The notes under the pieces: generated by a model
The model's input: the letters and a program-made list of their open reading frames with translations, nothing else
Told to the model about the DNA's origin: nothing
The model's database searches: none
In this document: one piece after another, positions 1 through 8,221 of the stretch
Layout of the letters: each line of letters starts with the position of its first letter
Position numbering within the stretch: position 1 is the first letter of the stretch
Source of the DNA: Deltaproteobacteria bacterium SM23_61
Lineage (GTDB): Bacteria; Desulfobacterota; SM23-61
Direction of reading: 5' to 3'
DNA length: 45,348 nucleotides
NCBI GenBank assembly: GCA_001304105.1
Contig: LJUR01000019.1
Location: 1 to 45,348, forward strand
Program-made: the position numbers and the translations under genes

Positions 1-357
1 GTTCCGGACCGCCAAATCCATGATTTTGCATATTTTCCGCGCCTCCCGTTCTCCGATCGACCCCCCTTCGACGGTGAAATCCTGGGCATAAAGATAAACC
101 GGCCGGTTCTGGATCTTGGCCGCTCCGGTTATCACCGCTTGCCGCGTGCTTGTTTTGCCCTTGTATCTACCGAATTTGGGAGCATTGCTTTCCATATAGG
201 CGTCGAGTTCATCGAAACTCATAGGATCTACCAATAAGTCGATCCTTTCCCGGGCGGTTAGCTTTCCGGCCTGGTGTTGCTTGTTCTTAGCGGATTCTGA
301 ATCTTCCATGGAAATCTTTTTTTCTGCCAGTTCTTCCAATTGAGCGATGGATACCAT
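1..357 (-). CDS. Acyl-CoA carboxylase carboxyltransferase subunit (propionyl/methylmalonyl-CoA type), N-terminal part, truncated by window edge
   Basis: Reverse translation MVSIAQLEELAEKK...HQAGKLTARERIDLLVDPMSFDELDAYMESNAPKFGRYKGKTSTRQAVITGAAKIQNRPVYLYAQDFTVEGGS: typical carboxyltransferase N-terminus (KLTARERIDLL...). Confidence 0.85.
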   Translation of the reverse strand, partial: MVSIAQLEELAEKKISMEDSESAKNKQHQAGKLTARERIDLLVDPMSFDELDAYMESNAPKFGRYKGKTSTRQAVITGAAKIQNRPVYLYAQDFTVEGGSIGEREARKICKIMDLAVRN

Positions 358-432
358 TTTTCAGTCCTTTTCAGGTTGCAGTTGAGAAATAGAGAGCACC
401 CTCGAAACCGGGAACCCGAAACGCGTAACTTT

Positions 433-1686
433 TCAGTCCACCGGTATATACTGCAACGACCCGTTGGGGAAGATGGAAACGCTCTGACCGGCCGAGCCGT
501 TCTTCAGTTCTTCCAGCACATCCTTCCAGGTGTTGCGGATGATCACCTGCTCCGGATAACGCTCCAGAAGGTCGGCGCGGGAGCAGTTGGGGGAAAAGAC
601 GATGACTTTCCGGCCCTGGAAAATGTCCCCCACGGCTTTTCGGCGGCCCACCCGGTTGTAAAGCCTCATCCCCCGGTCGGCCAGGGAGTGAAACCCCAGG
701 CCGTCGGAGCTGGCCGTGGCGATGACGACCTTCCCGCCCTCTCTCACCAAGCGGCAGGTTTCATTTCCCGTCCAGACGTTCATGGCCTTTTGCGCCTGCA
801 CCAGTTCCGTATCTTCCGGGAAGGCGTTGAAAATCCCGATGTCCACGTCGCAGGGTGCTTCGGTCTTGTACACCTTTCGAGCGAGTTCCACGGCAGCCCG
901 GTGGGCCTGGACCAGGTCTCCCACAAAGACCCCGGCGGTCTTGCCTTCCGAAGTCCCCACGGAGTTTACGACGGCGTTCAGGCCGGCCATGCGGGCGCCC
1001 TCTTCGATGTCCGCCCGGAGCTCGTTGGCGTTGATATCGTAGCCTTTGGAAAAGCCCGTGTTGCCGATCTTTCCCTGGAAGGCCGGGGTGTGATTTCGAT
1101 GGATGGTGTCGATGGACCCCAGGCCGGGGACTACGATCTTCCCCCCACCCCCGAAAGCGGCAATGGGGTGGGGAGTGATGAAGCCGACCCCGATTTTCAC
1201 ATCGGATTCCACGAAATAGCGGTTGAGGATGACCGGCGTTCCCCGCGAGGTGGTTCCCACATGGACCACATTCTCAAAAGGGTGATGGTTGTAGACGGCG
1301 AACCGGTTGGCCATCTTCTTGCCCAACTTCTTCTCCTGGTCCGCCTTCATGAGCGGGCGGTGGCAGCCGATGGCCATGATGATCTTGATGTTTTCGTCGG
1401 GGATGCCGGCCTGGTTCAGTTCTTCTACGATAAATGGAAGGAAGCGATACGCTTGGGTTGGACGGGTCAGGTCGTCCACCGCAATCGCGGCGGTCTTTTT
1501 CCCCTCCGCTAGCCTGCGGATCCGCTCCTGGCCGATGGGGTCCTGGAAGGCCTGCCGAATCTCCTCCTGGCTCACATCCGGCTTATCGGCCATGGTGGCC
1601 ATGCTGATCTTCCAGTTGTTCGGAAAAGTCAAAGGCAGGCTCTTGCTTCCCCGCCAGCACCCCCAAGGGATCGTAACCTTTCGCAT
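433..1686 (-). CDS. LarA-family (nickel-pincer racemase-like, DUF2088) protein
   Basis: Motifs AIGCHRPL and TPHPIAAFGGGGK-IVVPGLGSIDTIHRNH match LarA-family cofactor/nickel site spacing (H+10=K, K+16=H). Confidence 0.85.
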   Translation of the reverse strand: MRKVTIPWGCWRGSKSLPLTFPNNWKISMATMADKPDVSQEEIRQAFQDPIGQERIRRLAEGKKTAAIAVDDLTRPTQAYRFLPFIVEELNQAGIPDENIKIIMAIGCHRPLMKADQEKKLGKKMANRFAVYNHHPFENVVHVGTTSRGTPVILNRYFVESDVKIGVGFITPHPIAAFGGGGKIVVPGLGSIDTIHRNHTPAFQGKIGNTGFSKGYDINANELRADIEEGARMAGLNAVVNSVGTSEGKTAGVFVGDLVQAHRAAVELARKVYKTEAPCDVDIGIFNAFPEDTELVQAQKAMNVWTGNETCRLVREGGKVVIATASSDGLGFHSLADRGMRLYNRVGRRKAVGDIFQGRKVIVFSPNCSRADLLERYPEQVIIRNTWKDVLEELKNGSAGQSVSIFPNGSLQYIPVD

Positions 1687-1871
1687 CTTATAAATTCCCC
1701 CCTTTGGTTGAAATCGTCCGTAAGAAATATATCATAAATATGGAAGCACGATGGGAAAAATTTCGGGGAAGGTCCGGCAATCTCCGGATTTGAATTGAAC
1801 AGGGGGATTGGTTTGGTAGGAAGATGATGGTATATTCATTCGAGTAAAAGTTTTCACTGAGGGAGACCCCG

Positions 1872-2789
1872 ATGAATCGAATGATCAGACGCTCAACCTT
1901 GATTCTTCCTGTAAATATTCCCCGCTTCGTGGAGAAAGCCTACCAGCGGGGAGCGGATGCGATCCTCCTGGACCTGGAAGATGCGGTCCCCTGGGCGGAG
2001 AAGGAAAACGCCCGCAGACTGGTCAAGGGCTCGATTCCTTTGGCCGCCAAAGGCGGGGCCGAAGTGGGGGTGAGGATCAACAAGGATCCCCAGTGGCTGT
2101 CCCTGGATGTAGAGGCTTCTGTCTACCCGGGTCTGGACGGGATCGCCCTGCCCAAGACCGAATCGGCCGAAGAGGTGCGCAGCCTGGAAGCCCTGGTGGA
2201 AAAGATGGAGAAGCAACGGGGAATCAAGCCAGGGCACATCCAGTTTTCCATCCTGATCGAGACCCCCCGGGGGCTGCTAAAAGCCCAGGAGATCGCCACG
2301 GCCAGCCCGCGGATTGAGTCCATGAGCATCGGGCCCGAGGACTACTGCCTGGAATTGGGCGTGGAGCCTTCGGCGGATGGGAGCGAGATCTTCTATGCCA
2401 TCTCCTGGATCGTGACCGTCTGCAAACCGGTCGGGGTCCGGCCCATGGGCATGTTGGGAAGCATCGGCGGTTTCCGGGACCTGGAGGCCTTCGAACGGTC
2501 GGTCAGGCGGGCCCGGCAGCTCGGATGTGAAGGCGCTTCCTGCATCCATCCCGACCAGGTGGCGGTGATCAACCGGGTCTACACTCCGGAGGAGGATAAG
2601 GTGGCCTTCGCCCGCCGGGCAGTGGAGGCCTTCGAAGAAGGGGTGAGGAAGGGGACCGCCTCGGTCAACCTGGACGGAAAGATGGTGGACATCCCGGTGT
2701 ACAACCGGGCGAAATTGATCTTGGCCCGGGCCGAAGCCATCGCCGCCGTGGAGAAAAGAAAGGCCGAAGCGCTGGCCAGGATAAAATAA
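1872..2789 (+). CDS. HpcH/HpaI aldolase / citrate lyase beta subunit-like (CitE) protein
   Basis: RRSTLILPVNIPRFVEKAYQRGADAILLDLEDAVP...; ILIETPRGLL; GCEGASCIHPDQV. Confidence 0.88.
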   Translation: MNRMIRRSTLILPVNIPRFVEKAYQRGADAILLDLEDAVPWAEKENARRLVKGSIPLAAKGGAEVGVRINKDPQWLSLDVEASVYPGLDGIALPKTESAEEVRSLEALVEKMEKQRGIKPGHIQFSILIETPRGLLKAQEIATASPRIESMSIGPEDYCLELGVEPSADGSEIFYAISWIVTVCKPVGVRPMGMLGSIGGFRDLEAFERSVRRARQLGCEGASCIHPDQVAVINRVYTPEEDKVAFARRAVEAFEEGVRKGTASVNLDGKMVDIPVYNRAKLILARAEAIAAVEKRKAEALARIK

Positions 2790-2793
2790 TGGG

Positions 2794-3132
2794 TCTTCTC
2801 CCAATCGAGTGGGTGATTTCCGTGGATTTTCCGTCGGACGGCATGCTCGTTGGGGGATTCGGGAGGGGCCCCGGGGGTGCATCCCGCCCCTGGCGGGACA
2901 TAATTAAGCGGTTGTTCTTTCATCGGTTCGCGTCGGATGATTATTTTGTTGGCCGGATCGGAGCAGGGATTCGGTTTTCCGCAAGGGGATCGGGGACAGG
3001 TGCCTCGCGGAACCCAGGCAACCGCTCCCGAATCCGGGTTGTTCCCGCTGATTCTGTCCCGCCATGAACGGGACGCACCCCCTGGGCGGAGAGTGTTTCT
3101 TTTCCCTTTCCACCCACTCGATCGGAAGAAGA
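2794..3132. repeat. ~340-bp imperfect inverted-repeat element (outer arms 2794-2813 / 3113-3132; inner arms 2873-2905 / 3051-3082)
   Basis: TCTTCTCCCAATCGAGTGGG versus CCCACTCGATCGGAAGAAGA (2 mismatches); GGGGGTGCATCCCGCCCCTGGCGGGACATAAT versus ATTCTGTCCCGCCATGAACGGGACGCACCCCC. Confidence 0.75.
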
Positions 3133-3144
3133 ACCAAAATAATT

Positions 3145-3228
3145 TTTCGAGTTTCGGATTCCAAGTTTCGAATTTCTGGTTTAAGACAGAAACACTGGGT
3201 CCCAAGACTCGAAACCCGAAACTTTCTT
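3145..3228. repeat. Inverted pair of 7-bp-period arrays (TTTCGAG-type / CCCGAAA-type)
   Basis: tttcgag tttcgga ttccaag tttcgaa tttctgg ... cccaaga ctcgaaa cccgaaa; upstream of the next CDS. Confidence 0.75.
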
Positions 3229-3248
3229 TTTCCGAAAGGGAGGAATGA

Positions 3249-4337
3249 ATGGCACCGTATCGAATCGTTGTATTGCCCGGGGACGGGGTGGGCCCGGAGG
3301 TCATTGCCGAGGGGCTAAAGGCCATCCGGGCCGCCATGGAAGGAGTGTCCCTGGAGGCCCAGTTTATTGAACTGGAGATCGGCGCCGCCCGCTATCGGAG
3401 GACGGGCGCGGCCTTTGGGCAGGAAGACATCGAAAAAGTACGCCAGGCGGATGCCGTTTTCTTCGGGGCCGTGGGCCTTCCCGATGTCCGCCTGCCGGAT
3501 GGCCGGGAAGTCCAGTCGGGGTACATTTACCGCCAGGACCTCGACCTCTATGCCAACATCCGGCCGGTGAAGCTGTACAAAGGGGTGGAATCCCCTCTGA
3601 AGAAAGCTGAGGAGAGGGGAATCGATTATGTGATCTTCCGGGAGAACACGGAGGGCCTTTACACCTTCGGCAAAGGCGGGTTCCGCATCGGGAAGGAAGC
3701 GGCGGTGAATCCCTTGATCATTTCCCGGAAAGGGACGGAGCGGATCGTGCGGGCCGCCTTCCAGATGGCCCGTCGGCGGAGAGGAGCCCCCGAAGACGGC
3801 GTGAAAAGGGTGACCTGTGTGGACAAATCAAACGTCGTGGAGGCGTATGCCTTCTTTGAAGAAGTTTTCCGTGAGGTGGCGGGGGAGTTTCCCGACATCC
3901 AGAGCGAGCATTACTACACGGATGCCATGACCGTCCTGATGGTCCAGAGGTCCTGGCATTTCGATGTGGTGGTTACGGAAAACATGTTCGGAGATATTCT
4001 TTCCGACCTGGGGGCGGGGACCATCGGCAGTCTCGGCCTGGCCCCATCGGCGGAGGTGGGAGACCATCACGGTCTCTTCCAGTCCATTCACGGAAGCGCC
4101 CCGGACATCGCCGGGAAAGGGATCGTCAATCCGATCGCCGCCATCCTCTCCGGCTCCATGATGTTCGACTGGCTGGGAGCCACGCATAGGGACCCGAAGG
4201 CTTCGGAGGTTGGGCGCCGGATCGAGGAGGCAGTGGAGACCGTTCTGGCCAAGGGCCGGGTAAAAACCCCCGACCTCGGCGGGAAGAACACCACTTCTCA
4301 GATGGGAGATGCCATCGTTGAGGAGATAAAGGCCTAG
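3249..4337 (+). CDS. Isocitrate/isopropylmalate/tartrate dehydrogenase-family protein
   Basis: MAPYRIVVLPGDGVGPEVIAEG..., RENTEGLY, TDAMTV, VVTENMFGDILSDLGAG, HGSAPDIAGKGIVNP. Confidence 0.92.
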   Translation: MAPYRIVVLPGDGVGPEVIAEGLKAIRAAMEGVSLEAQFIELEIGAARYRRTGAAFGQEDIEKVRQADAVFFGAVGLPDVRLPDGREVQSGYIYRQDLDLYANIRPVKLYKGVESPLKKAEERGIDYVIFRENTEGLYTFGKGGFRIGKEAAVNPLIISRKGTERIVRAAFQMARRRRGAPEDGVKRVTCVDKSNVVEAYAFFEEVFREVAGEFPDIQSEHYYTDAMTVLMVQRSWHFDVVVTENMFGDILSDLGAGTIGSLGLAPSAEVGDHHGLFQSIHGSAPDIAGKGIVNPIAAILSGSMMFDWLGATHRDPKASEVGRRIEEAVETVLAKGRVKTPDLGGKNTTSQMGDAIVEEIKA

Positions 4338-4368
4338 GAAAACCGATCTATCAAAACAAGTTAATCTA

Positions 4369-4663
4369 GCAAATTAGGGGACGTTGGTTCTAAGTGACGT
4401 TGTAGTCGGTTATATTGATTTCCCAATTTTCTCGCTTAAAACGGCCCAGCAGAGTTGATTATTCCTTTCACCGGTGATTTTGAGAAGCTTCTTCCGGTTC
4501 ACGTTTCTTGGGGTAGATCGCCCCAATCAAGTCCGGTCCGGGACAGAAGGCGGATTCCCTGAAATATCGGTAACCTTGGGCTATCGTAAAACTCTCTTAA
4601 AAGCGTCATTTGCTCTACTCTATAATTCTGAAGGTCACTTAGAACCAACGTCCCCTATTCTGC
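4369..4663. mobile_element. MITE-like element with ~30-bp terminal inverted repeats
   Basis: AGGGGACGTTGGTTCTAAGTGAC (4376-4398) and its perfect reverse complement at 4634-4656; with flanking bases 28/30 match. No convincing transposase inside. Confidence 0.72.
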
Positions 4664-4785
4664 GTATTTTTGCCGGTTTGCACGAGTCCGGGAATATCAT
4701 TATTTGTATATTCTTGAAAGGCAGCGAATATGATAAGCTAATTCGGCCGCCAGGATAAAAGGCTACCCGGCCGAAAGAGGAAGGG

Positions 4786-5211
4786 ATGGAAGAAGGGAAG
4801 AGAAAGCTAGAACTGTTGCCCGATACCTACGCCGTGTGCCGGTTGGATAAGAACGCTCCGGTACCCGATTGGGGGACCCGGGGTTCTTTTTACTCCATCA
4901 CCTGCACCGCAGAGGAGCTTTCCGTGGTCTGCCCGGACGCCCACGTTCCCGGGGGAGTGAATAAAGAGGGTGGGTGGAAGATTTTGAAGGTCGAAGGACC
5001 CCTGGAATTTTCTTTGACCGGGGTCCTGGCGTCCCTGACCGCCCCCCTGGCTCGGGAGGGGATCAGCGTCTTTGCCCTGTCCACTTATGACACGGACTAT
5101 CTCTTGGTGAAGAAAGAGCAGCTGGAAAAGGCGGTTCGGGCGTTGCGGGGAGAGGGAAACGAGGTAAAGACAGGGGGCAGGGGGCAGGGGGAAAAAGGGA
5201 GTAGGGTGTAG
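4786..5211 (+). CDS. ACT domain-containing protein (CASTOR/ACT_7-like)
   Basis: LELLPDTYAVCRLDKNAPVPDW...SITCTAEELSVVCPD...WKILKVEGPLEFSLTGVLASLTAPLAREGISVFALSTYDTDYLLVKKEQLEKAVRAL; last ~13 residues are encoded by a repeat array. Confidence 0.82.
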   Translation: MEEGKRKLELLPDTYAVCRLDKNAPVPDWGTRGSFYSITCTAEELSVVCPDAHVPGGVNKEGGWKILKVEGPLEFSLTGVLASLTAPLAREGISVFALSTYDTDYLLVKKEQLEKAVRALRGEGNEVKTGGRGQGEKGSRV

Positions 5212-5263
5212 GGTGTCGGGTGTAAGGTGTGGAGTGTCGGGGGTAGGGTGAGGGTGTAGGGGT
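5170..5263. repeat. 7-bp-period G-rich array (AGGGGGC / AGGGTGT)
   Basis: agggggc agggggc aggggga ... tgtaggg tgtcggg tgtaagg tgtggag tgtcggg ggtaggg; contains the stop codon of the preceding ORF. Confidence 0.85.
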
Positions 5264-5349
5264 TTGAGTGGCGAAGGAAAAAGTTTTTGGGCCTGAGCCT
5301 TGTGCCCAGTGCTTTGAACCTTTTCTTATGAATCAAACCGGAGCATATC

Positions 5350-6513
5350 ATGAATTTTAATGTTGCCAAAAGAACCGAATCTTTTCAGGAATCGGTCATC
5401 CGCAAGATGACCCGGGTATGCCAGCAGTACCGGGGGATCAACCTGGCCCAGGGGTTTCCGGAGAAGGACCCGCCGGAAGAAGTGATCAAAGAAGCCCTGC
5501 GGGCGATCGAGCAGGGGAGCAACCAGTATTCCATCACCTGGGGCCTGCCGGCGCTGCGCGAGGCGGTGGCCGGGAAAGTCTCCCGTTTCGCCGGCCTGAA
5601 GGCCGACCCGGAGAAAGAGATCACCATCACCTGCGGCAGCAGCGAAGCCATCGTGGCTTCCCTGATGGCCCTGGTGAACCCCGGGGAAAAGGTGATCGTC
5701 TTCGAGCCCTTCTACGAGAATTACCTTCCCGGATTGACCCTCTGCGGCGGAATCCCCGAGTTCGTCCGGTTGCGGGACCCGAACTGGGCCCTGGACCCGG
5801 ATGAACTGAAGAAGGCCTTTTCCCAAAAGCCCAAGGCGGTGATCCTGAACACGCCGGCCAACCCCTCCGGGAAGGTTTTCTCCCGCGGGGAAATGGAAAT
5901 CATTGCCCGCTTCTGCCGGGAGTACGGGACGTACGTGATTACCGACGAGATCTACGAGCACATCCTTTACGACGGGCTCCAGCACATCCACATGGGCAGC
6001 CTGCCGGGGATGTGGGAACGGACGGTCACCATCAGCGGCATCTCCAAGACCTACAGCGCCACGGGATGGCGGGTGGGGTACGTGATCGCCCACCAGGGTC
6101 TCATGTCGGCCATCCGCAAGTGTCACGACTACATGGTTGTCGCCGCCCCCACCCCCTTCCAGATGGGGGCGGCGGTGGCCATGGGCCTTCCCGATTCCTA
6201 TTACCGGGACCTCCAGGAATTCTACCGGGAGCGCCGGGATTTTCTGCTCAAGGTTTTTGAGGACCTTTCCGTTCCGGTCTTCCGGCCCGCGGGAGCCTAC
6301 TACATGATGATCCGGATCGACGGGCTGGGCCTTGGGGATGACGAGGCCTTCGCCATGGCCCTGGTGGAGAAGACCGGTCTGGCCGTGGTACCGGGGTCGA
6401 GCTTCTACCACCGGCCGGAAGACGGCCGGGACAAAGTCCGCTTCTGCTTTGCCAAAAAGTGGGAGACCCTGAATCAGGTCAAGGAAAGAATGGAGAGGTT
6501 TCTAAAGAGATAA
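5350..6513 (+). CDS. PLP-dependent class I/II aminotransferase
   Basis: INLAQGFPEKDPP, TCGSSEAIVAS, NTPANPSGKVFS, ITDEIYEHI, SGISKTYSATGWRVGY (PLP lysine). Confidence 0.92.
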   Translation: MNFNVAKRTESFQESVIRKMTRVCQQYRGINLAQGFPEKDPPEEVIKEALRAIEQGSNQYSITWGLPALREAVAGKVSRFAGLKADPEKEITITCGSSEAIVASLMALVNPGEKVIVFEPFYENYLPGLTLCGGIPEFVRLRDPNWALDPDELKKAFSQKPKAVILNTPANPSGKVFSRGEMEIIARFCREYGTYVITDEIYEHILYDGLQHIHMGSLPGMWERTVTISGISKTYSATGWRVGYVIAHQGLMSAIRKCHDYMVVAAPTPFQMGAAVAMGLPDSYYRDLQEFYRERRDFLLKVFEDLSVPVFRPAGAYYMMIRIDGLGLGDDEAFAMALVEKTGLAVVPGSSFYHRPEDGRDKVRFCFAKKWETLNQVKERMERFLKR

Positions 6514-6530
6514 CCCTTCGCCCGCATCCC

Positions 6531-6556
6531 TAAGGGCGATTCATGAATCGCCCTTA
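6531..6556. repeat. Perfect 26-bp palindrome (TAAGGGCGATTCATGAATCGCCCTTA)
   Basis: Read directly; lies between convergent genes. Confidence 0.85.
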
Positions 6557-6663
6557 CACCAGGAACGCGAGACGGCTTTCTGGTTTTTGCCAACACGCTG
6601 CTATTCATGGAGGGCTGATCGCCTAACCTTTTTGCGATTCAAAGCTTGGAATTTAGTGTTCTT

Positions 6664-6698
6664 AAATTCCGCATTCCACATTCGGCATTCCGCATTCA
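6664..6698. repeat. 7-bp-period array (GCATTCC)
   Basis: aaattcc gcattcc acattcg gcattcc gcattca; last unit contains the stop codon of the minus-strand CDS ending at 6696. Confidence 0.82.
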
Positions 6699-7853
6699 GA
6701 AGGGCGGGTTGACGGTCATCATGGTGAAGACCTCCATGCCGTTGGCCTCGGCCCTGGTCTTTTCCCCGTTGATCACCCGGACCAGGTAGTCGATCATCTT
6801 CTCCCGGAGTTCTTCCATGGGCGTTCCTTCCACCAGTCGACCGGCATTGATGTCCATGTCGTCCCGCATGGTCTGGTAAACCCTGGTGTTGCTCGTCACT
6901 TTGATCACCGGGACCACGGGGAAGCCGGCCGGAGTCCCCCGCCCGGTGGAGAAGAACATGACCTGAGAACCGCTGGCAGCCAGGCCGGCCATGGAGTCTC
7001 CGTCGTACCCCGGGCCGTCCTGGAGGATCAGCCCTTTTTCCGTGGGCCACTCCCCGTAATCCACGACCTGGTTAATCGCCGTCGTGCCACCCTTGTGGAT
7101 ACACCCCATGGACTTCTCCGCGATGGTGCTCATGCCCCCGTCCATGTTGCCGGGGGAGATGACCCAGCTGGCCAAAGGCCCCATGATATCCTTGGTCCGC
7201 TGCTCGGCCTGGTCGATCATGCCCGCGATCTTTCCGGCGACCTCTTCATTTTTCGCCCGCCGGGTGAGGACATGGGTGGTTCCGATCATCTCCGTGTTCT
7301 CCCCGAAAATGACGCTGCCCCCCTTCCCCACCACCCAGTCGGAGACCGACCCCAGGGCCACGTTGGCGGTAACCCCGGACATGGCGTCGGAACCCCCGCA
7401 TTCCATGGCCACCAGGAGTTTTTCCCAGGACATGGGGACGCGCCGCTGAGGGCCAATTTCCGCCAGCATCCGCCGGGCTGCTTCGATGCCTTTCCGGGCG
7501 GTTTGCAGGGAGCCGGACTCCTGAACATCAAAGACGGCGACGGGCTTCTCCGCTTTCTCGATGAAGGGCCGAAAATCCCTGGTGTTGGCCCGCTCGCAGC
7601 CCAGCCCGATGACCACCGCCGCCCCCACGTTGGGGTGGTGGACCAGGCTGGCCAGGATGCGAAAGAGGATCTGGGTTTCCCGGGCGCTGCCCCGCCCGCA
7701 TCCGTAGGCATGGGGGACGCAGACCGCTTCGGGGACTTCCCGCGAAATTCTGTTGATTACTCCATTGACGCAGGAGACCGTGGCCAGGACCAGTACATGG
7801 TTGCGGACGCCGAATTTCCCGTTCTTTCTCTCGTAGCCGGTGATCTCCCTCAT
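6696..7853 (-). CDS. UxaA-family lyase, large subunit (altronate dehydratase C-domain / sulfolactate sulfo-lyase SuyB-like)
   Basis: MREITGYERKNGKFGVRNHVLVLATVSCVNGVI..., GCGRG, GLGCE, AMECGGSDAMSG, GGTTAINQVVDYGEWPTEKGLILQDGPG. Confidence 0.85.
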   Translation of the reverse strand: MREITGYERKNGKFGVRNHVLVLATVSCVNGVINRISREVPEAVCVPHAYGCGRGSARETQILFRILASLVHHPNVGAAVVIGLGCERANTRDFRPFIEKAEKPVAVFDVQESGSLQTARKGIEAARRMLAEIGPQRRVPMSWEKLLVAMECGGSDAMSGVTANVALGSVSDWVVGKGGSVIFGENTEMIGTTHVLTRRAKNEEVAGKIAGMIDQAEQRTKDIMGPLASWVISPGNMDGGMSTIAEKSMGCIHKGGTTAINQVVDYGEWPTEKGLILQDGPGYDGDSMAGLAASGSQVMFFSTGRGTPAGFPVVPVIKVTSNTRVYQTMRDDMDINAGRLVEGTPMEELREKMIDYLVRVINGEKTRAEANGMEVFTMMTVNPPF

Positions 7854-8122
7854 TTCTTCCACCTCTTGCTCTCCAGGTTGTGAATGTGGACCCATTGCCC
7901 TTTCTTGATGTCCCGGGTGGAGACCGCCACCACTTCCCCGTATTTGATGATTTCTTCCCCCGCCGGTATGTCCCGCAGAGCCGCCTTGTGGCTGGCGGTA
8001 ATCTTTTCCAGGACCGGAAAGCCGTCAATCCCCTTGGCCCTGACCTCTTCTCCCTCGGCCAGGTCCCGCAGGGCGACGATCACGTTGTCGCGGGGATGAA
8101 TCAGCAGGGCATTTTCCTTCAT
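7850..8122 (-). CDS. UxaA-family lyase, small SAF-domain subunit (SuyA-like)
   Basis: MKENALLIHPRDNVIVALRDLAEGEEV...VLEKITASHKAALRDIPAGEEIIKYGEVVAVSTRDIKKGQWVHIHNLES; overlaps the start of the large subunit. Confidence 0.83.
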   Translation of the reverse strand: MKENALLIHPRDNVIVALRDLAEGEEVRAKGIDGFPVLEKITASHKAALRDIPAGEEIIKYGEVVAVSTRDIKKGQWVHIHNLESKRWKK

Positions 8123-8140
8123 CAGACCCTCCACCCCAAA

Positions 8141-8221
8141 AGCATAGAGCAAAGAGCATAGCGCATAGCGCAAGAAAACTCTCGACTTCAAAACTCTATG
8201 CTCTCTGCGCTCTGCTCTATG
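8141..8221. repeat. Inverted pair of 7-bp-period arrays (AGCATAG / CTCTATG)
   Basis: agcatag agcaaag agcatag cgcatag cgcaaga ...18 nt... ctctatg ctctctg cgctctg ctctatg. Confidence 0.85.

Noticed and set aside
2789-3318. Several short plus/minus ORFs (92, 86, 103, 84, 252 aa) between the CitE-like and dehydrogenase genes
   Set aside because: They coincide with an inverted-repeat element and heptad arrays; no protein-like features.
4474-4758. 94-aa ORF within and beyond the TIR-bounded element as a transposase remnant
   Set aside because: No recognisable transposase motif and the ORF runs out past the right TIR; treated as chance.
7850-8191. Upstream start for the small SAF subunit (MKSRVFLRYALCSLLYAFGVEGL extension)
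   Set aside because: The extension is translated heptad repeat; the internal ATG at 8122 matches the family N-terminus.
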